Below, in pieces: positions 55,228 through 64,000 of a stretch of DNA of 64,000 nucleotides. Source of the stretch: Triangularia verruculosa (lineage: Eukaryota; Ascomycota; Sordariomycetes; Sordariales; Podosporaceae). Under the pieces are notes generated by a model, which was given only the letters and a program-made list of their open reading frames with translations, made no database searches and was not told where the DNA came from. The number at the start of each line of letters is the position of its first letter. Positions within the stretch are counted from its first letter, which is position 1. The position numbers were made by a program, and so were the translations under genes. The stretch spans positions 1-64,000 of the forward strand of contig MU863936.1 of NCBI GenBank assembly GCA_033296885.1, read 5' to 3'.

Positions 55228-56238
55228 ATGGTCGAGGATTTGACGATTGCATTTTGCTACTGCAATTCGTTTATTTTACAAACGACGCCCTTTTTTGATA
55301 CCCGACTGCTCTCTCCTTTGAAAACGTCTGGTACGGATGTGGGGAGGTTTTATTAGCAGGTTCATTCTGTATAGATGTTTGTTTTTGTTGCATTGGGGCG
55401 CTTCTGGTGAGCTGCTATGGTAGGAAGGGGCACCGCTGTCAAAGAGGGGGTGACGAGCAAGATTGGTTGGACATTTCGATGATGTAGGATGTTCGACTAC
55501 TTTGCTGGCTGTTTGGCATCCTTTTGTATGAGGACAGCGGAACACATTGAAGTGGCAGTTGCAAGGGACTTAGTCAGTTCTGAGTGTTCCTTGGGGCGGA
55601 ATAGGAATTCTTAGTGGGGGGTTGTCACGTACTCGCACAATGGGAAGGGAAAGGGAAAGCAAATCATGGAATGGGTCTCACTGGTACTGTACAATGGGTA
55701 CTATCATGGAGGGTTATTCGTTTTTTTTTTTACTGTTTTGAGTTTTTGATGTGGCACATGAAAAGAAAAGTAATGAGAGGGATCATTTTTGGTATCAGGT
55801 TTTGTGCGTTTGTTTTTGCTTGATGTGGTTGCTAGAAGATGTTGCAAATTGCTCTTGCTCTTGGGCCGTTAACCTCTTTGGTATGTGCAATTATTCAGGA
55901 GGGCATTAGGATACATACGAATGTTTGAGGAAGAGGATAAGAGGATGGGCTGTTATACCTAATATCAATAATGGTCAATGGTTGAAGATGAGATTCATAA
56001 AGAGGAGATCATTTTGGAGTCAACCAATGGTATGTCATGTGATGAAGTGGAAACCGTATACAATGATGAGATTCGAGCTGTAATGCTTATTTGGCCGTCC
56101 GTTGTGGCCACCATCAGGTGTATTGGAATATTCTTCAAGACAAATTATTGATACATAATCCTCCAGGCCCAAGTTGCCAATCCTTGTAAGCCGATATCAT
56201 AACACATACACAATTTCGATTGCGAAAGTAGAAAGTAC
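55228..56238. other. Intergenic between convergent DUF2406 and Vma21 genes
   Basis: About 1 kb, T/G rich on the plus strand, with a T run at 55721-55732. No gene, repeat array or RNA gene was recognised. Confidence 0.5.
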
Positions 56239-56773
56239 TCAGCGATCCTTCTTCTCCTCTTGCTTCTGCTTCTTCTCCTCTTCTAAGCGGTCTGACTGGT
56301 CCTCGGCCATGGCGACGAGGACGTAGCCTATGAGGACCACGTTGGCCATGATGGCTGCTAGGCCGCCGGCGTAGGATGAGTTGCCTGTTGTCTCGGCGTT
56401 AGTCCAGTTGTACTGAAGATATGGAATAAGTGGCCCATGAAGGAGTGAGAGTGAGACTTTTGTCAAACCCAACCTCCCAATTTGGTTAGGTGTTGATATG
56501 TGGGGAAGAGTGATTGGTGAGAAAGGAATTTGTAAGATATGTGATGTTATTTGTGAATGACAAACCTTTGAACAGAGTGTTAACTGTTGCAAAGTAAGAC
56601 CCAATGGGGACGACGATCATGGCAAGTGTAAAGGCCAGCAGCTTGAAGATGACGGCCGCGGGGACGGCAGGGGTGATGTTGGACTTTTCAGCAGGGGATG
56701 AGGAGGAAATGGAGTTTGGGTCTGGCTGGTCCAGGATGGTTTTCTCTTGGGAGATGATACGGCGGGTGGCCAT
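56239..56773 (-). CDS. VMA21: V-ATPase assembly factor Vma21
   Basis: Small ER membrane chaperone needed to assemble the Vo sector of the vacuolar H+-ATPase. Minus-strand exons 56566-56773 and 56239-56384 give 117 aa. After a hydrophilic N-terminus (about 38 residues) come two transmembrane helices: VIFKLLAFTLAMIVVPIGSY and AAIMANVVLIGYVLVAMAED, separated by FATVNTLFKGNSSYAGG. The C-terminus is acidic/basic and ends in KKDR, a dilysine KKxx ER-retrieval signal like that of the yeast protein. The 181-nt intron uses the less common donor GTTTGT; its acceptor at 56385 was chosen because it gives G then NSSYAGG, while an earlier acceptor (CAG before TACAAC) would hit a stop at once. Confidence 0.9.
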
Positions 56774-57423
56774 TTTGACTGATTGTGAACTGAGATGTTT
56801 AGGCTGAGATATATAAACTGCGAGTTGATGGTCCGATGTGTGGGTGTAAGAGTGAGAGTACGTACTTAGGTGAGTCCGTGTCACGTGTTGACGTGCAGCA
56901 ATTAGAGGCGCGTCCACACGCGCTTCGGGTCTGTGGGGCCGGTTTTTGATGGGAGAATTGAGAGAGAATAGGGCGGCTTTTCCTTCTTGCTTTCTCTTTG
57001 TCTACGACTGCCGACTCCGTTCCACTCGAGCATTGCCCAATCGACCGTTAGCAAGGCAAAGAGGGAGGCAAAAGAGCGCCACATTGTCCTGATTGTATGG
57101 AACGTCTAATTTTAGGCCGTCTCTTTACTTTCCTCAATCCGTTGATTTTCCCTAACGGGCGGTCGGTCTAACGGCAGAATCCCAACCGTCGTTATCAAAA
57201 CGATCTGAAATTTCCCAGTTCAGGGGTGGAACAGCAAGGTTGGGGGAAACTACACCGTACCCAGTCCTTCTCGTCTGATCTTTCCTTTGGAACCGTTGAC
57301 CTTGGAGCACACAACACCTTGCTTCCACCTGATTTGAAGAGATAACGCTCGCTTTAAGGCTTTCTCCACCTCTGCGACTCTTGATCGAAACCCGACCAAG
57401 TCGAGACGCAAAAACGAAAAAAA
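56774..57423. promoter_or_regulatory. Divergent upstream region, Vma21 and Fun30-like genes
   Basis: About 650 bp between two divergent starts. The sequence just before 57424 is C/T then A rich, a typical leader. No gene or clear box was identified. Confidence 0.45.
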
Positions 57424-60400
57424 ATGGAGTTTTCTTCACCGCCACCAGCCGCCCGACGCGGCGGACTTGCTTTCGACGATATCGAGGACGACGAGATTGT
57501 GAGTGAATCGCCCTATTTCACACAGCCGACACAAATCGTCGACCGGCCTACGATACGACCGATGTCAATTGCCCCTTCTTCTCCCCACTCGATCATCGAG
57601 GTCCCGGCGTCTTCCCCATTCCGGCCGCAACCTATTCCACAGCGAACGGGCGGCCGATTGGCAAGTGCAATGGCGCCGCCAGGTACAAGTTTTCGGCCAC
57701 CGGCAAGTCGAAACGTGTCTGTTGCTTCCAAGAAGCGGGAGTTTGTGCAAATATCGGACGGCGAGTTGGATGCGCCAATTTATGTTGGAGGGGACTCTTC
57801 GGATGATGATACCCAACCATCAAGGGGCGACATTCGACCTTCGTCTTTCCAGCGCAAAGAGCCGAGTATCAATGTGTCGACCTCGTCCACTTCACTGGCC
57901 TTCAAGGCCCAAGTGGCCAAGTCTCAGGCATCCAAGTCGGTATGTTTCACTTTTCTATGTAAGACTCTTTCATACTTGGACCAGGCTGACATAGGACTTG
58001 GTGACAGAATACGCAAGAATCAGCCGGTAGCCCGTCTAACCGTCTTGGTCTACAAAAGGACTGGGCCGCACTTACCGACTCGTCCCCGTCATCCGACGAG
58101 AGTTTAGAGTCGCTTCGAAAACCCTCCCCACCGAAACAACCTCCTCGGCGGAGACTTGTGCAGGGTCGCCGCCCTGGTAGACAAGCAAGTCCTGCTAGTT
58201 CACCAGTCAAGCCGGTCGAGAAGCCAAGAAAAGTTAAGGTCATTGATCTTGTCAGCGATGACGACGACCGGGACGAGGATTACGACAATCGGAAGGGCAA
58301 GGGCCGTCGGTCATCCCCTCAAGATGCCGAGGACGACGATGATGAGGAAGGCTCAAGCGAATTTGACTCGCGAGTGTTGCAATATCTCAACACTTGCGAT
58401 GTAGTGCAGCTTGTTGCCATCGCGGGTGTTAAGGAAGACACTGCCAAACTTATGGTCTCTCACCAGCCTTTCAGGGATCTTGAACATGCTCGCCGTGTCA
58501 CCCTTGCTCAAAAGAAAAAAGGCAAGAAATCAGCCAAGATTTCGGTGGGAGACGACATCGTGGCTGCAGTCAAGTCCTACGCCAAGTCTCTGGATGCCAT
58601 CGACTATGTGATCCAAGCTTGTGAGAAACAGGCTCGTGCGATCAAGGCCTCAACTGCCAAGTGGGCCATTGGCGAGACAGGCCAACCTAAAAATGATTCT
58701 CAGGCAGATGACGGGAAACCCTTGACGCCTGTCAGCATGGAAGACCCACGGCTGGTCGACCTACCCCATCGCCAGCCCAAGTACATGGATGGGCACTGCG
58801 TTATGAAGCCGTTCCAAAGGTTCGGCTTAAACTGGATGCGCCTTTTGCACAAGCTCGACTGTGGTGGTATCCTGGCAGACGACATGGGCCTGGGAAAGAC
58901 TTGTCAGGTTATCTCACTCATGTGTTCCGTGGTTGAGGATTTTGAAAATGGAAAGATGAAGGGAGATCGACCCTGGCCCAACATCATTTTCGTACCGCCG
59001 TCGACTCTGGCCAACTGGGCGGCCGAGTTCAAGAGATTTGCCCCTGACATCAATGTCATCACTTACCAAGGTCCTCAGGCCGTTCGTGATGAGATCGCGG
59101 AGGAGATCCAGGACGATCCAGAAGCCTACCATGTCGTTTTAACGAGTTACTCGCAACTTTCTCGGCAAGATGACATATCCAATCTTCGCCGCATCCAGCC
59201 GAAAATTGCCGTGTTCGACGAAGGCCATAAGATGAAGAATCCAAAGACAAAACTCTACAAGGATCTCTTGCGCATCACGGCCGACTGGCGGTTGATCTTG
59301 TCCGGCACGCCCGTTCAGAATAATCTTATGGAAATGATCGCCCTCCTGCGCTTCGTGGAGCCTAAGCTGTTCTCGGAACACTTTGAAACACTGGAGGCAT
59401 TGTTTAGCCAGAAGTTTTCTCTGGCCGACGTCTCCAAGGGCGCGATCTTGGCGAGCGAGCGCGTACCCCGTGCCAGAACCATCCTCGAGCCATTCATTTT
59501 ACAACGCCGGAAGGAACAGGTGCTCCAGGACATGCCGAAAAAGACGACCAGGGTTGAATACTGCAAAATGGACAAGAACCAGGCCTCTATCTATGAGGAT
59601 TATGCGAGACGGTTCAGGAAATCGGCCCAATCTTCTCAGTCTGCCGTGGTGGAAAAGGGCAGGGATAATGATACGAATAACGTCTGGATTCAGTTGAGAA
59701 AGTCGGCCATTCATCCTCAGCTTTTCAGGAGATTCTTCAAGGACAAGGTGGTGGAGGAAATGGCCAAGGAGCTGATGAAGAGGATTCCGCAGTCTGAGTT
59801 GAAGCAGCCTAATCTTGGGCACTTGACCAACGAGCTGAAGGCCCTGTCGGACTTTGAGCTTCACTTGTGGTGCAGAGATTACAGGTGCATCAGGAAGTTT
59901 GACTTACCCGACGGCTCTTGGGGAGAGTGCGCCAAGGTGAAGAGTCTGTTGAAATTGATTAGGGGCTATCAAAAGAATGGGGATAGAGCGCTGGTGTTCA
60001 CCAGGTTTGCAAAGGTTATCGAGATTTTGGGAGAGTGCTTGGCCAGCGAAGGGGTGGAGTATCTGAGTCTTCAAGGCAACACGGATGTCAGTGAGCGGCA
60101 AGAACTGATCAACCAGTTCAATGCTGACGAGACGATTCCGGTGTTTTTGTTGACTACTGGGTCGGGTGGCACGGGCATCAACCTGACGGCGGCCAACAAG
60201 GTGATCATCTTTGATCAGAGCGACAATCCTCAAGATGATATCCAGGCGGAGAATCGCGCGCATCGTTTGGGGCAGACCAGACCAGTCGAGATCGTGAGGC
60301 TGATCAGCGAGGGGACCGTGGAGGAGTTGGTCTACAAGGCGTGCCAAAAGAAGCTCGAGCTGGCCAATAAGGTGACTGGCTGGAGTACTGGGGCGGATGT

Positions 60401-60491
60401 GACGGCCGGGCTGGAGATGACATCTGGTCAGATGGAGGCGGAGGTCAAGGAAATGATGAAGAAGGGAGGGACGCCGCCGGATAGTGATTAA
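57424..60491 (+). CDS. FUN30: SNF2-family chromatin remodeller, Fun30/SMARCAD1 type
   Basis: ATP-dependent remodeller implicated in this family in silencing and DNA-end resection. Exons 57424-57939 and 58008-60491 give 999 aa. The N-terminal 330 or so residues are Ser/Pro/Asp rich and mostly disordered, followed by a short helical module (LQYLNTCDVVQLVAIAGVKE, then KLMVSHQPF) found in Fun30 homologues. The ATPase has motif I DDMGLGKTCQV, Ia FVPPSTLANW, II FDEGHKMKNP (DEGH), III SGTPVQNN, and lobe two with VFTRFAKVIEILGECL, LTTGSGGTGINLTAANKVI, DNPQDDIQAENRAHRLGQTR and VRLISEGTVEEL. All helicase motifs are intact. Splicing at 58007 is preferred because an earlier AG (after CATAG) leads to a stop. 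Confidence 0.93.
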
Positions 60492-61581
60492 ATTTCATGC
60501 TCACATGGCAATTTCTAGCGACATGATGTGGACAGCATTTTCGACCGGGGTTACCTTCAGTACTAGCCCGGCCTTTTTTTCTTTCTGTTCAACTAGACCA
60601 AATGGAGACGATAAAGGCTTCTAGAGAGAGAGGGTTACACCCATTGGGAGTCATCGGTCAGGTATATTTTTGGGCTTAGAGGTGGAACAGAGAACAGTCA
60701 GCGCCCTGATTGTGTCCAGGACACTAGAAAGGGGGCCCATTTGTGTTGTAGAGGTATTGTGCGAATGATGGGAGGCAGGCATGAAGCGAATTCAAGAATA
60801 AAATATAGGCTATCTAGGGGCTTGATGAATTCAGAATCAGAGTCAATGAATGCATTTTACTATACGCGTTCTCTTTATTACTGCTGGTGTCTTGATATCT
60901 GTGTCACGGGCCAAAAAGATCAAAACAAGAATCCTTCGGCTGCAGGAACCGAGAGGCCAGGCCTGGATGACCCCTGCTTTATGTGCAACCGGGAGATAAA
61001 ACAGGGATAATCACTCGGCGCCAAGAATCAATGCAAGCACTTAAGAGAAGTGGGGGGGAAGCCGGGCTGCTGGCTGGCTTGGCTTTCACATGCTTGATTC
61101 AACGTTCCCGTTCTTGACAAGGGAGGACAGGGAAAAAGGTGGGGAATCCTGGCCCTTGTTTCGTTTTCGCCTTCAGCCGACATGACGCCGCCGCCGCCGC
61201 CTCCGTCACGGCGGGTTTTCTTTTTTTTTTTTTTGGTTTGGACAAACAACGAGATCGGGGTTATTTTAGAAATCTACTAGGCGCGTGCGCGAGCGTGTGT
61301 GTTTTGACCGGTTGGGAAACACCAAGTGGTTTTTTTTTCTCTTTCTTTCTTGCTCATAACAAGTTTGAATACCTACTTTGCCTCCTTTCTCTTTTTTTGG
61401 AGGGGGGGTTTTTCTTTTCCTAGGGGAGGATATTGTTTGTCATTTGTTCCAGCAAGCAACCAGCACAACTCCTCCTGCAGTTTTTTTTTTCTTTGGTGAA
61501 AATAAGCGCTGTGGATTTTTCATATGGCGTAGGGAGGAAAGGGGAAGGTGTGACTTTATTCATTTTTCCCCTTGTCTGAAA
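60492..61581. other. Intergenic, FUN30 to patatin-like gene
   Basis: About 1.1 kb containing a (CCG)n tract near 61186-61203, several T runs (61211-61224, 61328-61338, 61481-61490) and a G-rich patch near 61400. No supportable gene. Confidence 0.5.
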
Positions 61582-64000
61582 ATGGCGTTTCAGTGGTTGG
61601 TTGGGGTGTTTGCCGCGGTGTATACATTGTTGCTGTCGCCGTTGTTTGGGGCTGTTTCTCCTGCTTCTAGTCGAGGGAATAGTTGTAGTAGTAGTAGCAG
61701 TAGCCATGGTGGGATTAGGTTTTCGGAGAGTGATTATGGGGGAGGGGCCGAGCCAGGTGTTACTGGGAGGGGAGGGAAACGTGGTGGTGGTGGTGGTGGT
61801 GGTGGGAGTAGTGCTGTCCGTCAACATCGCCGTGGACCAAAGCTGTTTGTGCTGTCGGCATGGAATATGTTATTGGATGTTATCTCCTTTTGGCACAACG
61901 TATGTATCCCCCCAACCCTCCTTGTGAAGAAGATAGTGTCTCTGACAGTTTGTTGGGTATGTAGAGGATAGTGTCACATTATAATCGACCCACGCCGCTC
62001 TCGCAGAATCTTTCGGATCTACACAACGCTACCACGTACGAGCAATGGGAGGAGGCGGCGCTGAATCTAGACACGCTGTTGGGGTTGGATCTTTGGAGGA
62101 ATAATCCTGTTTCGGGACACTACGACTTCAAGCTTATCAACGAGCGGCTGGCGTCTATTGAGATTGCGAGGGAGACGGGAGATGTACACTCGCTTGTCAA
62201 CTTGCTCCGGTCGGGGCTGGTGAGGAATTTGGGGAATATAACTGCTACCAAGTTGTACAACAGGGCGTTTGCTGGGACGAAGTTTTTGATTGAGGAGTAT
62301 GTACGGAGTGTGGCGGAAGGAGTGGAGGAGATAGGGTCTTTGCCTAGCCCAGGGCAGACGCCAGTTGGTGGGTACGTGGTTGACTCTAGGGGTTTGCCGA
62401 GGGGGAGCTTGGCTGTCGGGAGACAGGGGAGGCCATCGACGGTTGGGGGGATGCATGTCAGCTTTGAGGACAATGGGAATGTGAGCAGTTCGGGCAGCGC
62501 CAGTGGGGGGAGTGCGGAAAGTAGCAGGAGGAGGCAGACGCTGAGCTCGGCAACGAGGAATGGGGATGGGAACGGTGGAGGCACGCCGAAGGAGTTGCGG
62601 TGCACTAGTATTGCCAGTCCAAGCAGTCATTTGCCGGATGGGGACATGATGATTGCTACCATGTCAACGCAGGCGAAGTTGGATTTCATCCATGATACCA
62701 GGCAGGCTTTTGGACGGACAGCGTTGGTGTTGCAAGGGGGTGCCATTTTTGGGCTGTGCCATCTGGGGGTGGTAAAGGTGCTGTTTTTGAGGGGTTTGTT
62801 GCCGAGGATCATTGTGGGCACGGCGACGGGAGCGTTGATTGCGGCATTAGTCGCGGTACATTCTGAAGAGGAGTTGCCAAGGGTGTTAAAGGGTGATGGT
62901 ATTGATCTGAGTGCGTTCGCGAAGCAAGGCCAGGACCCGGTGAAGCATAATGAGGGCTTGAGAGAGTCCATGTGGTCGAGGTGGGCTACGCTTGTGCGCA
63001 GAGTGCAGAGGTTTAGAAGAGAGGGTTATTTCCTGGATGTGAAGGTGTTGGAGGAGTGTATCAAGTCTAATATTGGTGATTTGACCTTTGAAGAGGCGTA
63101 TCACAGGAGCAAAAGGGTACTAAACATCACAGTTGCAACGGCTGGACATGGAGGTGTGCCGACCTTGCTGAATTACTTAACAGCCCCTAATGTGGTATGT
63201 ACCTCTCCTTCTACCTGATGTCTCGAAACGGTTTGGCTAACATTCGACAGCTAATCTGGACGGCTGCCGTGGCTTCCAATGCTTCAACACCCACATTCTA
63301 CGGACACAGACAAACCAAGATTCTTTGCAAAGACTCTCAGGGAAACATTGTCCCCTGGAAACCGGCCAACACAGTTGATTTCAACCACTGGACTAACGCC
63401 TCCTACGCTGAGCAAGAATCGCCACTCCTCAGAATCGCTGAGCTGTTCAATGTCAACCACTTTATCGTCAGCCAAGCCCGGCCTTACCTGATTCCCTTCC
63501 TCCAAAGCGACATGCACGGTCCCTCCATGGTAGAAACTCGCAACAAGACTATGTCCGGCATGGCATTTGTAATGCGCATGGTCGGCCTCGAACTCCGGCA
63601 TCGCCTCCGGCAGCTTGACACCCTTCAGCTGCTCCCAGCCGGGATCCGCCGGTTCCTTGTCGACGAACGTGTGCCGGGTGCCAGCATGATGCTCGTGCCC
63701 GAGGTGACGGCTGGCGACTTTGTCCGGCTGATGGAGACGCCCACCAAGGAAACACTCGAGTACTGGATTCTCAGGGGTGAGCGTAGTGTCTGGCCGGCTG
63801 TTGCCGCGCTCAAGATTCGCTGTGCTGTTGAGGAGGAATTGGACAGGGCCTATCAGGTCGCCAGACGTCTCAAAGCGGGCGGGCTCAGGAGGAAGACAAG
63901 TTCTATGCAGACGCCCATGCTTGTCAATCTAGAGAACCCGGAGTGGGTCGAGAAGGAAAGGAAAGAGAGACTCAGAGCTCACAGTGCTGGTGCGCGGGGC
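61582..64000 (+). CDS. Patatin/TGL-family lipase-like protein, catalytic residues apparently missing (3' truncated)
   Basis: Member of the fungal TGL3/4/5-type family (DUF3336 plus patatin domain), whose active members hydrolyse triacylglycerol or transfer acyl groups on lipid droplets. Exons 61582-61899, 61965-63194 and 63251-64000 give 766 residues up to the window edge, where the frame is still open. An N-terminal hydrophobic segment (AFQWLVGVFAAVYTLLLSPLF) is followed by a Ser/Gly-rich tract. DUF3336 spans about residues 110-230. The patatin core has the glycine loop LQGGAIFGLCHLGVVK, but the nucleophile elbow GxSxG reads GTATG (62817-62831, Ala393 where Ser is expected), and the segment where the catalytic Asp (DGS) is expected reads TNAS. 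FNVNHFIVSQARPYLIPF is fully conserved. Fold retained, catalysis doubtful. The true C-terminus is outside the window. Confidence 0.9.

Overview
The window reads as a chromosome segment of a filamentous ascomycete, probably a Sordariomycete; the species is not determinable by eye. The reasons are short introns (about 50-220 nt) with GT..AG ends and CTAAC/CTGAC-like branch points, fungal-type gene families (Crh-type GH16, a CYP52-clade P450, DUF2406, fungal patatin/TGL, Med14), low-complexity Gln/Ser tracts, and an AT-rich island at the left end that looks like RIP-mutated DNA. I support nineteen protein-coding genes. No rRNA, tRNA, CRISPR array or intact transposon was seen.

Layout, left to right. 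1-2113: RIP-like island and no recognisable gene. 2114-6236 (+): full-size ABC-B multidrug transporter. 6809-7963 (+): SDR-fold protein with a degraded active site. 8577-9806 (-): ATP synthase gamma subunit. 10635-13823 (+): DNA topoisomerase I. 15147-16632 (+): GPI-anchored Crh-type cell-wall transglycosylase. 17525-18118 (-) and 19196-20091 (+): two unrecognised small proteins with about four membrane segments each. 22193-24325 (-): Aro8-type aminotransferase with a minisatellite in its last intron. 24969-26769 (-): CYP52-clade P450. 29097-31040 (-): secreted GH20 hexosaminidase. 32566-34173 (+): Nab2-type poly(A)-RNA-binding CCCH protein. 34607-36613 (+): protoporphyrinogen oxidase. 37912-41438 (-): Mediator subunit 14. 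42967-44966 (-): glucose-6-phosphate dehydrogenase. 47421-48182 (+): ribosomal protein eL33. 48183-53806: about 5.6 kb with no supportable gene. 53807-55227 (+): DUF2406 protein. 56239-56773 (-): Vma21. 57424-60491 (+): Fun30-type SNF2 ATPase. 61582-64000 (+, cut by the window edge): patatin/TGL-family protein lacking the expected catalytic residues.

Most genes are housekeeping and are not functionally linked by position. Themes do recur: cell wall and chitin (GH16, GH20), mitochondria (ATP synthase gamma, protoporphyrinogen oxidase, probably the aminotransferase), transcription and chromatin (topoisomerase I, Med14, Fun30), lipid or xenobiotic oxidation (P450, ABC transporter, SDR, patatin) and NADPH supply (G6PDH). 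I see no biosynthetic cluster with a backbone enzyme and no defence system. The items most worth a second look are the apparently inactive patatin-family protein, the apparently inactive SDR, the in-frame intronic minisatellite of the aminotransferase, the eL33 gene with a 10-nt microexon and a coding-like intron, the lysine-rich insert in the first nucleotide-binding domain of the ABC transporter, and the orphan membrane-protein pair.
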